64,000 nt of DNA from Citrus sinensis (taxonomy: Eukaryota > Streptophyta > Magnoliopsida > Sapindales > Rutaceae). The notes beneath the pieces were generated by a model. The model made no database searches, was not told the DNA's origin, and saw only the letters and a program-made list of their open reading frames with translations. Below are positions 34,914 through 47,509 of this stretch, piece by piece. Where the stretch lies: NCBI RefSeq assembly GCF_022201045.2, contig NC_068560.1, positions 31,575,501-31,639,500 of the forward strand, read 5' to 3'. A program made the translations under genes and the position numbers. Within the stretch, counting starts at the first letter, position 1, and each line of letters starts with the position of its first letter.

Positions 34914-35041
34914 GGGAGCCCCTATGTTACATTGAATGTACCATACACAATCCACAAGAACCACACAAATTATGGGATCCACATAATTGTGTGGTTCTTG
35001 TTGATTGTGTATGGTACATTCAATGTAACATAACAAAATCC
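34914..35041. mobile_element. 128-bp hairpin insertion, copy C
   Basis: Starts GGGAGCCCCTATGTTACATT and ends CAATGTAACATAACAAAATC, then C. The arms pair over about 50 bases around the centre ATTATGGGATCCACATAAT. The flanks are TTCTTTTAT (34905-34913) and TTCTTTCAT (35042-35050), a 9-bp duplication with one change. Its length equals that of the hairpin at 51342-51469 and its ends resemble the 40-bp elements. Confidence 0.75.
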
Positions 35042-35050
35042 TTCTTTCAT

Positions 35051-36480
35051 ATATAGAAAACGTGAAAAACAAAACTTGTCTCGAACACAACAAGGTATCT
35101 AGGATTATTCTTCAAAAAGAAGGAAAAAAAAAATTTCTTGTACCATGACTCTGGCCTCACATATCAAAAGTATAATTAATGTTAAAGTTGCGTCCTATGT
35201 AGGCAGTAGGCACATTTTTCTGGTGAAAGATGCCGACATGCAACAGCATAAAAAGTTGTGGTGATAACTGATGATTGTAATGGAACTAGAAAGCGTGTCT
35301 ACAGGTAGATGCACGTTTTTTGTAGTTTTGTGCGCTAGCTTTTGCTCTTGTGTGGCTCCGTGATGTCCAAGTTTGGGAAAGGATATCAGCACCAAGGCAA
35401 ATTTCTAAGGTGGTTGAAGTTTTCTGGACCACATTGGTACCCAGTACATAAAAAAAAAAAAAACTAAAGAAAAGGTACATTTTATTTAAGGTTTTCCATT
35501 TTTTTTAGTTTTAATTATTATTATCGAATTAATCTTGACAGATCTTGAGGAAAATATGTTTGAAGGAAAAAAAGAATAACGATACAACTAATTAGGGGAA
35601 GACATGGCAAGATTTAATCAGTAGAAATCAACAGTATACTTAAAAGAACTAGCACAAGAAATATACGTAAAGTGGACTAGAAACCACAAAATATATTTAT
35701 GGATTTTGATTTTTTATTGATCTTGAATTTGACTATTTTTTTCAAACTTTTTACATTTGTCATTTATTACTTTGGATGATCAAATCTATTAATCTAATGT
35801 TTAATTTAACAACCACTAAATTTTTGAGTCCCCAAATACTTCTAAGAGCAGTGCTACACATTTCAAATTTTTTATCCCAAAAATTTAGGATATTTATCAT
35901 TACTCTACTCCAAGGAGTTGATATTTAATGTTTAATCTCTCTCCTTCACGCACACCCACTCTTTCTCTCTATCTCTCTCTCTAAGGTTCCATTCTCCATT
36001 TTCCGTATTAAAATCAAAAGGGGCATGAACACTTTTGCAAAATTATGAATACTTATTTGGATGCAAGATTTTTTTTTTTTGCTGAAATTGTTCAAATGCA
36101 TTTGGAGGTGGCTGAAATCATTGAAATGTAATTAAAGAGTTAGGTGCACTAGTGCAAGCTTGAAACCTATAAATAAAGGTCATTTCTTCAATCTATATCA
36201 TCCCAAAATTTGAAAGAAATAATTCAAGTGAAGAATTGTTGAGTGTGAGCAATTGAGAGGTTCTTTCCTTTCAAGTGTGTGTGAGAGTACTTAGTGCATT
36301 TAGGTTCTCGAAAGTGAAATTTCTTCACTTAAATATTGTACTCAAATAATTGTTAGTAATACAATTATTTTCTCTTGCTCCGGTGGATGTAAGCAAAATT
36401 ATCGAATCACGTTAAATTATTATATCCTTTATTTTTTATGATTATTTAATACATTTGATTCTGCATTTCACACAAAACAA
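35051..36480. other. Intergenic region and probable 5' LTR of a Copia remnant
   Basis: 35051-36000 shows nothing recognisable beyond a CT-rich run at about 35940. From about 36040 to 36476 the sequence looks like a retrotransposon LTR: a promoter-like CTATAAATAAAGG at about 36168, then a primer-binding site at 36482. The left LTR boundary is not resolved and no 3' partner is visible. Confidence 0.45.
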
Positions 36481-39400
36481 GTGGTATCAAAGTCAACGGT
36501 TTGTAGTCGGGGTGGATGGTATTGTTCACACATAGGTATTGTACATGTATACAAAAATGTTCACACATACGATATAGTTCACGAATACGATAAAACCAAC
36601 AGTTCATACTTGTGAGGATTAGTAGCTTGTATAGTAGTGTGGATTTGTGTATGTCTAGGAAGAGTATGTCATAAAAGCGATAAAATACTAAAGAGTTTAG
36701 GTTTCAAGTAGGACTGGTGTGATTCTTCCAGTCTTTCTTGAGAAGTTTCCTCGTGCATTTCATATGTACTGATCTATCAAATGAGAATAGTTCATTGAGA
36801 AAATGGTAGAAGATGAAACTTTCAAAAGCGGGGAGATATCTATCTAGACTATTCCAGGGACACTTCATGTGGGAGATAAGACTTGTCACATCACCATTCA
36901 ACACCTATTATAAGAGGCCAGAAGATCAATTTTGAAAAGTTTGATAGGAAAATTAATTTCGACATGTGGAGGCGCAAAGTTACGGATACTCTTATTTAAA
37001 TCAATCTTGATGTTGTTATGAAAAATAAAAGACACTTGTATAACGAAGAAACTTAGAATCGTATGAATAAGAAAGCATGTGGTCTGATCAGATCTTATTT
37101 GACTAAGGAAGTGAAATATCTGGTGAAAGATAAGGAGTATGCGATGACTTTGTGGTGTATATTAGAAGAAAAGTACTCGTTGAAAAGTCCTAAAAATTAC
37201 CTTTATACAATAAGTCATGTATATGGCTTTCGAATAAAGCCTCGGGCTGTCAATGCACAGTCATGTCTTAAGATTTAAAAAGTTACTTGCAGATTTAAAG
37301 AATCTTGATGAAAGTATTAAAGATGAAATCAAGACTATAATTCTACTGCACTCATTTCAGAAAAATATAATCATTTTGTGACTACCTTGTTATATGATAA
37401 AAACATAATCATCTTTAAGGATGTCTGCAAGGCATTGACTAATTTGAAAATTTACATTAATGATAAACAATCCGAAAGAACATCGTCTGAATATTTGTTA
37501 GCAAGAGAAATGACGATAAAGAAAAAGAAGAAGTGCAGTGGAAAGAATTCTCGATCTAATTTGAGAAGGAGGAATATAGCTCGAAATGAGTGTGCCTTTT
37601 GTCATAAAAAAAGTCATTGAAGGAAAAAAAAGTCCAAAGGTTCAAAAGAAATATAAGAAGAAACTAGTAGCAGCCAATATAACATATAAAGATGAAGACT
37701 TTGACTATTCGCTAAGTATTATGCCTACAACATATGTGGCTAACTTGGGTAAGGGGATACTTGATACCAAAGTAACCTATCATTTATGTCCTACAAGGGA
37801 ATAGTTTACAGATTTTCATAATTTAAAATCAGGTGTAGTTATGATAAGAATGATAAACCTTGTCGCACAATAAGGATAAGAATAATTTGGGTCAAAATAT
37901 TTGATGGAATAGTCAAAGAATTGAAAGAAGTTAGATATATTCTAGCATTAAAAAAATATAATTTCTGTAGATGATTTGGAAGTTAAAGGCTACAAATTTA
38001 CAATTAAATATGACATAATAAAGTTCACATATAGGGCTATGGTGATTCTACAAAGGGTTCGATATCATAATTTATACTGTTTTAAATGAGGTACAATAGA
38101 TAAAGCTAATATTTTTTAAGTGCATGGTGACACCACCAAACTATAGCATGTACGACTGGGATATAATTGAGAAAAGTCTCTACAAACTCTAATAAAGCAT
38201 AGACTTTTGAAAGGTACTAACACCCATAAAATAAATTTCTATAAGCATTGTATTGTAGGTAAGAAAATAATGATTAAGTTTGATATGGTTAATTACGATA
38301 TTCATGAGATCCTTGAATACGTTCATAGTGATGTCTGGGGACCAAATAAAACTGCGTCAATTGGTGGAAACTATTTTTTTGTCTCATTTGTTGATGATTT
38401 CTCTAGACGTATATGGGTGTACACCATGCGAGCAAATGATGAGGTTCTAGAGATTTTTCGTGAAATAGAAGAAACTAATAGTGACTGAAAATGATAAAAA
38501 AATCAAAGTATTATGATCTGATAATAAGGGTGAATTTATTTCTGATCTATTCTTGCAAGTATGTCAGAAAGAGTATTAAAAAACATTTACAGTGAGACAT
38601 AATCTGCAACAAAAAATTGTACTTTGCTGAAGAAAGTATGATGTATGTTATCTTATACTTGTTTAAATAAAAAATTTTAGGTTAAGACTATGAGATACAC
38701 AAGTCACTTAATAAACTGGTTGAGTTGACTTATATTGTAATTGGAGGTAAAAATCCTATGGAAATATGGTTTGGAAAGCATGCACAAAACTACGACGCCA
38801 TTCGTGTATTTAAGCGTCCAGCTTATTATCACATAAGTTATCTTTGTGGGATTCAAAGATTAAGTTGAAGGTTTCAAGTTTTGGAATCTCAAAGATAAAA
38901 AGTTTGTGTATAACAGAAATGTTACTTTTAATGAAGCTTCTATGTTTAAAGTTTTAAGTTCTCAATAGTTGAAAAACAAAACCAATGAGATATTACAACA
39001 GGTGGAGCTTGATACAACTCTATATGTACTAGTTAGTTCTATATAAAAAAAGAGTTTAACTTTGAATGTGATCCCAAGAGTTGAAGAAAAAGTCATTTCT
39101 CTTGATGTCCCATAAAAGAAAAAAAAACAACTGACGATGTAGAAAATGATAATGTCAATATAGCAACAAGGAGACTAAAAAGAGTAGTAAATAAACTCAA
39201 ATGACTTACTGAAGATATGATGGTAGCCTATGCATTTTCAATTATTGATGATGATATCCTTAACACTTTCAGTGAAGCTATGTAGGGATGGCAAATTGCG
39301 GGCTTGGGCCGGGCTTTTTAAAGCCCAGGCCCAAGCCCACATTAGTTAAATGATGTCCAAGCCCTTCAAAAGCCCGTCCAAGTTGGACGGGCCGAACTTG

Positions 39401-40040
39401 GGCCGGGCCTAGGCGGGCCTGGGCCGGGCTTAGACGGGCTCGGGCTTTTTAAATTAATTATAAAATATTTTTTAAATTAAGAAAAATATTTAAATTAAAG
39501 ATAATAATATAATATATAAATAGAATAATAGTTAAATACATTAAATATTAGCAATACAACCTAATAAAATAACAAATACTAATATAAAAAATTAAACTAA
39601 TTTAATATTTTGATTTTTTTCTTTTTTATTTAAATTAAATTTATTTTTTATTCATAAATTTAGAAAGCCCGGGCCAAGTCCGGACTTTTTTGCTAAGCCC
39701 TTGTCCAGGCCCAACATATGCGGGCTTTATAATTTTTAGGCCCATATCCAGGCCCACCCCCTGCGGGCCGGGCTTTAGACCCGCGGGCTTGGGCCGGCCC
39801 GGGCTTTTTTGCCACCCCTAAAGCTATGCGTAGTAAGGAAATTGGTTAATAGAAATTAAACATAGGAGAATAAATAAAGTCTTTTCATTAAAATTAAACT
39901 TGGGAACTTATAGAGTTGCCTAAAGGGAAAAGGACTATTGGCAATAAATATGTCTACTCCAAGCAAGGCTCTCTAAATCAAATAAATCTTTGATATAAGG
40001 AAAGACTTGTTGTAAAGGTTTTGCTTAGAAGGAAGGTATT
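36481..40040 (+). mobile_element. Degenerate, 3'-truncated Copia retrotransposon
   Basis: A primer-binding-like AGTGGTATCAAAGTC is at 36480-36494. Gag pieces follow from 36930 (KINFDMWRRKV) through 37063-37278 (LWCILEEKY) with many stops. There is a zinc knuckle (CAFCHKKSH) at about 37595, a protease relic (GILDTKVTYHLCPTRE) where the catalytic serine-glycine is lost, and an integrase core at 38207-38488 (HSDVWGPNKTAS, FVDDFSRRIWVY). The start of reverse transcriptase (LPKGKRTIGNKYVYSK) is at about 39910-39975. Homology stops near 40040; RNase H and the 3' LTR are missing. An hAT-like MITE is inserted at 39283-39820. Confidence 0.85.
39283..39820. mobile_element. hAT-like MITE, copy 2
   Basis: 538 bp, from TAGGGATGGCAAATTG to TTTTTTGCCACCCCTA, flanked by the perfect 8-bp duplication AAGCTATG (39275-39282 and 39821-39828). 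Subterminal regions are packed with GGGCCGGGC/GGCCCAAGCCC words. It interrupts the Copia remnant between its spacer and reverse transcriptase regions, so it is younger than that element. Confidence 0.92.
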
Positions 40041-40169
40041 GACTGTAATGAATTGTTATCTCTGATTGTAAATTTGTAACCTCTTCACGCGAAGGTTTAC
40101 TCGGGCCAGCACTTAATGATCACCACCCATATTCACAAGGATGAATAGCTGCATAAAAAAATCATAAAT

Positions 40170-42467
40170 TTATCACTTTATTATGTCTAAAATCGTTTCA
40201 AAATTAAAATCCACAAGATTGAGTAGCAATACGTACCACACGACATCCGTGATCTGTTTCGACATGATATTTTCCCACTCATCAATAACATTTACCTCGT
40301 CACCCAACCACCCCATTAAAGTATTGTCCAAAAGTATATCGAAGAATTTTTGGAACTGTTGGAAGGGGCGATCCACGAAAATTCTACCAGAAAACTACTG
40401 ATCAAACTCCTCAGATAGCCTTAGATTTTCTAGGCCCCTAAGCGGATTTATATCCACATTCGTTTTCTCATCAATTTCACTGTCTATTATTTCGAGTGTG
40501 GATGGATGTATGACGTTCCTAACTAACTCTCTTGAAATAAGGAATTAAGTAAGGGTTGCTAGAGACATATGACGATCTGTACGGACGTCCAAACTTACTT
40601 ACGCTAGGAGGTGCCTCCGTGAGGATCTGCACACTATCACCACATACGTCCTTACAGAGACTATACAACGATATGGCAGTGTGATCATCATAATTGCCAG
40701 TATTAGTGTACGGACCATAATCATCTGGGGCTTGTCGATTCACCAAGATGAACATATTAAGCTAATATCGAATTTAAAACTAAAAGAACATAACTAGAGC
40801 ATGTGAAACTTGCTCACTATTTACGAGTGTCCAATTGGAGAATCACTATATGCGCGCTTGGAAGTACCATCACTAAATAAAGCCATAAATTTTATGACTA
40901 CTTTTCTATACTGTTGTTGTTCTCTGCGTTCTGTCTGAAGCTCCGACCTTAGTTCATAAATGGAACGCTCCATCTTGTCTATCCGTTGAATAAGATCATC
41001 ATTGCAGAGCTTTATCCTTAACTATTATCACGAAATAAGAAAGTAATGAGAGAGCGCTGAAATCAGTTATATATGTTAAAAGAAAATGATCTTTTAAATC
41101 AAAAAGTCACATTTAAATCATGTGTGTCATCAAAATCATATCTGGATTTGTGATGGATGTCGACAGCAAACTAATCCTCAACGAGATTTTACTGCACTTG
41201 TGTTGTGCTCATGGTGTCATGATCCGCCTCTTTTGTCCTTCTAATGGATGGTGCGTTGATTGAAGGTTGGTGCTACACAAAGTAACATTGAAAATGAGTA
41301 AATACCACAACAAAAAATTTTAAGTTTTGATTATCTTTTAAATGATGCAGTAAAAGATACCCAACATTACGGACTAAACTTGGGATATATGGCACGCAAT
41401 CCTCCATTATTCCAATATTTTGAGGCTTTCTCCTTTGCATCTAGTTCGATGGTTTGTAAAATGTTTCATTACTGTAAAGAATTACCAAAGTTTTTTGTTG
41501 GAAGAAGTCATAGGCTTCCACTGCAAGATTCGAGGAATCTTCCTTTTAGTTTTCACGACCCACTCTAATAGTAGTCCTCCAATCGCTTCAAAAATTCATG
41601 CCTTCAACAAGGAAAGATATAAAATTATAAAACATACCATTAAACATACATTATTACAAAACTAAATTATAAAAAAATTTGTCACACACTTGCACTGCAG
41701 ATGTAAAGTTATAAACATTGTATTTTTCAATTTTATACTTGGGTTTTTCTACGCAAGCCTTCTTAAATTCCTTGCCTTTGCTGTTTAATGCATTGTCAAG
41801 ACTTTCATATATTGTTTCCCACGACAAATGACCCCACAGACAATTTCAAAAGTGATTTATCTCATCTACCTCGTTAAGCAACTTGAAATTGATTCGAAAA
41901 TATTTTTTTCTTCCGTTTAGTATTCTGTTTACAAAGTAAAACAATGTGATCTTTAGCGCGTTGTTGTCATCCATAGCCTCGAAGTCTAAGTCCATAAATT
42001 TTATCTCGAACTAGCCAAGATTTATCTTACGAAACAAATCCCCAAAATACTTGTTAAGTAACATGCACATTGTTTTATGCTTTTTCAGCACGACATCTTT
42101 ACCATAGCAAAGTTCCGTAATTAGGCACCACGCTCTAATTGATAAGCGTATCAAATCCTCACCAATTTGAAATCATAACTGATTTTTTCGTTACTTTCAC
42201 CACGGGACACTTGCCCAAGCAACACATTATGCACAATTACACCATTAAATGAAAAGCTTCGTTACTCAGTGAAATGCCCAAATATGTCATCCTTGAATAG
42301 TTTCAATCGTTGCTTTGTTAATTTTTCTCGAATGACATTTAAACTGTATTTAATTTACACATACTTGCAACACGCCCGAGAAGGTGATCGCCATAAGGTA
42401 TCTTTATCATTTCTGGGTCTTTCGTTGGTCCGTGTGAATTATAAATTGTTATATTTGATTTCGCCAT
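40170..42467 (-). pseudogene. DUF1985/Ulp1-type transposon gene remnant
   Basis: On the minus strand an ATG at 42465-42467 opens a short first exon (MAKSNITIYNSHGPTKDPE, then IPYGDHLLGRVASM). Further on are pieces resembling the plant DUF1985 domain: LKLFKDDIFGHFTE, VHNVLLGQVS, an AWCLITELCYGK-like stretch and EIKFMDLDFEAMDDNNALKI, separated by stops. A coiled-coil piece (RIDKMERSIYELRSELQTER at about 40920-41000) and 40519-40755 (TEAPPSVSKFGRPYRS) follow, and the remnant fades near 40173 before any complete Ulp1 protease is reached. Genes of this build are carried by Mutator-like elements in plants. It is not functional. The assignment rests on remembered family patterns. Confidence 0.55.
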
Positions 42468-43922
42468 TTATCTGATACAAGTTACAAAATAAAATTATTA
42501 TATTTCATAATTACATGTCAATAAATTCATAACATCTACAACAACAATAACAAAAAAAAATGTCATTTGGTGCGATAGGGTGACTGTCGTACCTAAAAAG
42601 ACAGTCTCTTGGTGCGATAAGAGCACTCGCTGCATACAACGCTTCTATTCTTTCATCCATCGCCAAATTTTCATGTCATCACACTTGGTATACGTAAAAG
42701 AATGCACACAACTTAACAAATTCCCCCATCACACTTTTATTATACAAAAACTAACATAAATTATCTTAGAGGAATTTCATCAAACACCTAATATGCGATA
42801 GTTATAACTCATCATTTTAGCTAAATTTTGTTTCATTATATCACTCCAACAACCTATAATCATCTAAAATTCCAATCAAACTCACTCAAATAATTAGAAA
42901 ATGTTGAAGTTTACTTAGCTAGGGTTTGAACTCTTTTCAATTTCTTAGATTCGTTTCTGGTTCGTACAGATTACGGTGGATTTGGTTGGATTTTAGTTCG
43001 CCGTCGTCGTTTGCCGTTCAAAACCACAAGTTTAGAGTGTGGCTAGAGAGAGTTTGGAGTTTGAAAATATAAGGGTAATTTGGGGCAAAAAAAAATTAGC
43101 TAAATATGATAGAAAAAAATTAGGTGGGTCAAATTTAAAAATTGTAAAAGTTTTAAGGTTATTTTTATAAATTTTCCCATGGTTTTGGAAGTATTGTTTC
43201 GCTTAAGCTTCAATATAATGGATAGTGTGCACGGAAAATGCATCTTTCACTCTATGTGATTGGCCACCATGTGTCCAATAGCGGATGAGCCAAATTTTGA
43301 ATAAACACCTTAACAAGCAATAATAATTTCATAGAATCTTTGCAGTGCACATAGTGTGCACGGAACAATGCAAATTATCACTGCAATGTCTTGTGAATAA
43401 ATTCGGTATAAATTTCATTACTCCTTATTCCTTAACATACTATCAGACCAAGAGATCATAACTATAAATAATTCGCAGGCCTAAGACAACAGCTTTAAAT
43501 AACTCATCAAGGGGTAAGGGCAGTTCATGGAAAGTGTAAGACACGGCCCAACCCAACGTGCTTAAATTTTGAAGGCTATCATGCACGAGTCTCGTGCTGG
43601 GCCGTTATCGTGAACGATATTACTCAAATTAATTTACCCCAAAAAAAAAAAAAAAATGCAGGCAGTATCCGAAAAGTTGTTCCCAAGTGTGCGCTCTCAA
43701 ATTCGGTGAAAAATTTATAAGGACTACTAACGGACTGTTGTTTTTACAAACTATAGAATCCCTTTTATTTTCTGTGAACAACCAATCTAAGGGATGTGGT
43801 CGGATCTTTTCTTAAGTTTTCAGGGGAAAAAAAATTAAAGGTTAAAGGAAACAAAAACAAAAAACTATATACATAAAAATCTCAATGGATCGAGCCCATG
43901 TAAATCAAACCCAAACAAGAAT
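42468..43922. other. Intergenic and transposon flank
   Basis: 42500-43180 probably belongs to the 5' flank of the DUF1985 remnant; GGTGCGATA recurs at 42570 and 42612 around TGACTGTCG and CACTCGC words. The stretch from 43190 to 43860 has no recognisable gene; GTGCACGGAA occurs twice (about 43227 and 43357). 43860-43922 should be the 3'UTR of the RING gene. Confidence 0.4.
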
Positions 43923-45152
43923 TCAAACTTGATTATCAGGTCGGAGCCTATCAGATGATCGTTCCCCTTCTCTGTCATCTTCGAACGATGATGATTTTGC
44001 AGAACTAAATAAATTCTTTGATGGAAGACAAGATACCTCAACACCATCACCCGTTGTTCTTGGAGTCCGAACCGAACCGGTTCTTGAAATAAAAGGCGGA
44101 GCCAAACCAAGCCCCCAGTTGCCGGATCGAGACGGTGGACCGAACCGCTCGTACAAATGGTGATTGTGGTTCCTTCCAAGCACAAATCCTCCGCTCCCAC
44201 TTCTAAAACCCCTTCTCGAACTCCTCACACTAGGAAACGCCACGCAACTCTTGCTTCTACTCAAAGAAGAGTTCATTAGTTGACTCCGTACCTCCGCCGG
44301 TAACCTTAGCGTAAACCTCTCACAATCTTGACCCGGTTGGACCACTGAGTGACCGGTGGAGTGTGAACGTGGAAACCAACCGGACGGCCTCCTCCACCCT
44401 ATCGATCTCGATCTAGGTGGCCTATTCTGATTGGTCAGGATCACGTCAGGAGCTTCTTCATCTCTCCTCTGCACATCAGTCGATGAAATCTCTTGAATAT
44501 TATCTGAACCTTGTTCCAATCGACTCGAGCCAACATCCGGGTTAAGAACTGGAATGAAGCTGGAGGGAGTTTCGCCAGGTTGTGGCACCAAATTTGCGCG
44601 GCAGACGGGACACGTGTTATGAGCAGACAACCAAGCGTCGATGCAATCCATGTGAAACACGTGGCTACACTTTGGTATCAAACGCAGCGTTTCCTCATCT
44701 CCAAACTCGTTCAAGCAAACCGCGCATTCTAAAGAACCCTTGCCGATTTTAAGCTCTCTGACCGCCGAGTAGAGGAAGGTGGGAAAAGTGTTGATAACAG
44801 AATCGTCAAGCCCGCGCGCCCCTCTGCGGGACCGTTGGTTGATCCCTCCAATTATAGTAGCAAAAGCGTCAGGGCTGTTTCGGCCCCTTTCAGTGCACTG
44901 ACGGATGTAAACGGAGAAGAAGCCCAAGATGAAGAAAACGCTGACCAATATTACGGTTACTATGGCCATAGTACCGTTGAATTTCGGCCCCGTAACAGAA
45001 AACGCGTCCGGTGGCGGCGGTGGAGTTTGTGCGGTGACATACGGTAAGGCGTGGAGATAGAGAAAGAGAAAAAGAAAGTTGACCACGCCATGATCGCATA
45101 TCATAGGATTGAAAATTGAACGGCTCGGATTAAGCGTTAGAACAGTCATCAC
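43923..45152 (-). CDS. RING-H2 E3 ubiquitin ligase, ATL6/ATL31-like
   Basis: A 409-residue intronless gene, as is typical of the ATL family. From the N terminus: a signal-like hydrophobic stretch (NFLFLFLYLHALPYVTAQ), a proline-rich linker, one transmembrane helix at about residues 62-82 (IVTVILVSVFFILGFFSVYI), the ATL signature GLDDSVINTFP, and a RING-H2 domain at about 142-185 (CAVC...CSHVFHMDCIDAWLS then CPVCR) with all eight zinc ligands. The C-terminal part carries CERFTLRLPAEVRSQLM and serine/arginine-rich SRSKSCVAF, features I associate with the ATL6/ATL31 group, which ubiquitinates 14-3-3 proteins in carbon/nitrogen and defence responses in Arabidopsis. It should be a membrane-anchored ligase. 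The second methionine is adjacent; a third at residue 17 is possible as start. Confidence 0.94.
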   Translation of the reverse strand: MMTVLTLNPSRSIFNPMICDHGVVNFLFLFLYLHALPYVTAQTPPPPPDAFSVTGPKFNGTMAIVTVILVSVFFILGFFSVYIRQCTERGRNSPDAFATIIGGINQRSRRGARGLDDSVINTFPTFLYSAVRELKIGKGSLECAVCLNEFGDEETLRLIPKCSHVFHMDCIDAWLSAHNTCPVCRANLVPQPGETPSSFIPVLNPDVGSSRLEQGSDNIQEISSTDVQRRDEEAPDVILTNQNRPPRSRSIGWRRPSGWFPRSHSTGHSVVQPGQDCERFTLRLPAEVRSQLMNSSLSRSKSCVAFPSVRSSRRGFRSGSGGFVLGRNHNHHLYERFGPPSRSGNWGLGLAPPFISRTGSVRTPRTTGDGVEVSCLPSKNLFSSAKSSSFEDDREGERSSDRLRPDNQV

Positions 45153-47509
45153 TTCAAGTAAAGTAATTGTAGTTGTTGTTCATGATCATGAGTGGTTCTT
45201 TGGCTCGGAGCTCTGAAGATTTGTTTCTAAGACAAAGCAAAAGCATACGGAAAAACGTAAGAAAAAAAAATAAGAATGAAAATGGCGGGTCGACGACGGC
45301 CTAGCCAGGGCGTATCATTATTGACTTTGAAAGGGCCGACGGACCCCACAAGAGAACAAAACTCGACGGATGCATAGATGTCAAAGTATTTTGTATGATT
45401 ATGACGTGGACGCCAAGTGGCAGTTAGAGTATCCGTGATTGGTCGGGTTTTGATTACTAACGAGGATCTTGAATGAGCGTAGTGTATGTGTGTTACCTTT
45501 TTTTTTATGGAAAATAAATTTTGACAATATGTTAAAATAAAAATGAACTACAATTTTATGCAATATTAAAGAAAAAAAGGATAAAATAATTAATCAATCT
45601 TATGACACCTCCACAAGTTGTTATAGTTTATTTTGTCGGTTGAGTCTCTTCAACATTTTTTTTTTGTTCTTTATTTTAATTAAGATATATGATTCCATTA
45701 ATCTGTTTACATCAATAATTGTGATTTAAAATTATTTTATTCTATATTTTTTATTTTTTGAAAGGGATCGAAGGTTGTTAAAGATAATGCGATTTCACCA
45801 TTGAGCTTCTAGATGTGTGATAATATATCTATTGTTGCAATTTAAGTTAGCAAGCAGTGGTAAAATGTTATTTAACAAGTAAACAAATTCAGACAACATC
45901 CTTAAGGTGTTGTCGTGCGTGTGGTGCGCGGTATCTATGCGGCGTGCGTGCATACGTGCACGTGTGTGGTTCTGAACTTCTTCATCTGTTGCGTTGAATG
46001 GTCATCATAATCTCAAGTAATTTTCAGCTAAAAGGATAATGTACGTTCGTCCGTCATGATGTTATAATTTATAAAGGAATAGGGCCTTTAATTACAAGTA
46101 AATGATATTATCATTTATTTAATTAAATTCATTTATATCCAATAATTATTCTCACTGACGACATCAAAAGGAAAAAAAAAAAACAGTATTAAAAGAATTG
46201 ATAAGGATGGCTCATCGTTCGTGCCTTCGTTGTACCTTCACATGTTCTCATTTCATAGTGGTACTCAACAACTTAAAAGAAACTAAGAGGATTATTCAAG
46301 GGGAGGACTAAGGATGGGAAGAAGAGCCAGAAGAAATTTAATTTTGATTTTAAGTCAATTATCATATATGTATCGTTCGCTAGTCACTCTCACTCCTCTT
46401 ATCAATTCAAGAAATTAAGCTTGAATTTTGTATAGCCCGCGATGACCAAGTCTTTTTCACACACATGGATCATGGATGGTTCAATTAATTTTAATAACAA
46501 GAAATTTACCACAAAATCAACAACGCCTACACACACAATACACACATTTATAGTCATTCTCAGGTAGTGACCCTCAATTTTTTTAATGTAGACATGCAGT
46601 TAAATCATATATTTTAATAGAGTTAATTTTCAATAGATTATAAAACCATGCAGTTTAATAACATTAAAAACTGACTCTATTAAATCCCACGGTTTAAAAA
46701 TTTGTTAGCATAAAAAAAGAAAAAATACGTCCGCACTAGAAAATGACATTATATATATCTATAGTTTTTTTCTAGCGAATGTATCCTCATTTTAATATAG
46801 TGAGAATGCATACTAAAATATAAAAAATTACAAATTTCAATATATTAATAATTATATTTTTTTTATCTGTTAGTGTATGTGAGGATAACCTCACTAAAGA
46901 ATATATATATATATATAATTTAAATTAATTATGAAGTTTTTTTGTAGGGTAGTTGACGTTTGTTTATATATAAGTATATATAAGATTTTATCCATACACG
47001 GAAAGATGCATGTAAATAAATCTCCAAAACTAATCAATTTTATCTCTATTGCCAATAAAATTTTCATACTTTTATGTTGATAAGGGAAAAACATGAGTCG
47101 ACTTGTTAAACTCCATCAAACTAATTAATTTCTTAAATCTTCACTCATTAACTAGCGTTAATTAGTTCAAATATGGTTTATATACAATATTTCAAGAAAA
47201 ATAAACCTAGTAGGCTTTCAAAGATATGAAAAGGCTACGAAGCAAACAAAGAAATTCCTCGCGAGTTGTAATTATCAACCAAAATTTATTCTCTATTCTC
47301 CTCGTGCGGGCGGGCCTCAGTTTATTTGTGTAATTAATTATGAGTCTTGACTTTGTCAGCTAAATAATGCACCTTTAATTTCCATTCCCCAAAAGCTGAT
47401 GTTCCAGTCCTCTTAACCTAATCATTCTTGAAGAAAACGCCTGTTTGGAAGCATGACCTGTATTTTGTAGCCGTTCCGAAATTTGAATAACAATTTCGGT
47501 ATCTGAAAT
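45153..47509. other. Intergenic region upstream of the RING gene
   Basis: The first 300 bases should hold the RING gene 5'UTR and promoter (minus strand). There is no clear gene after that. A purine-pyrimidine alternating stretch lies at about 45908-45967. Confidence 0.5.
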
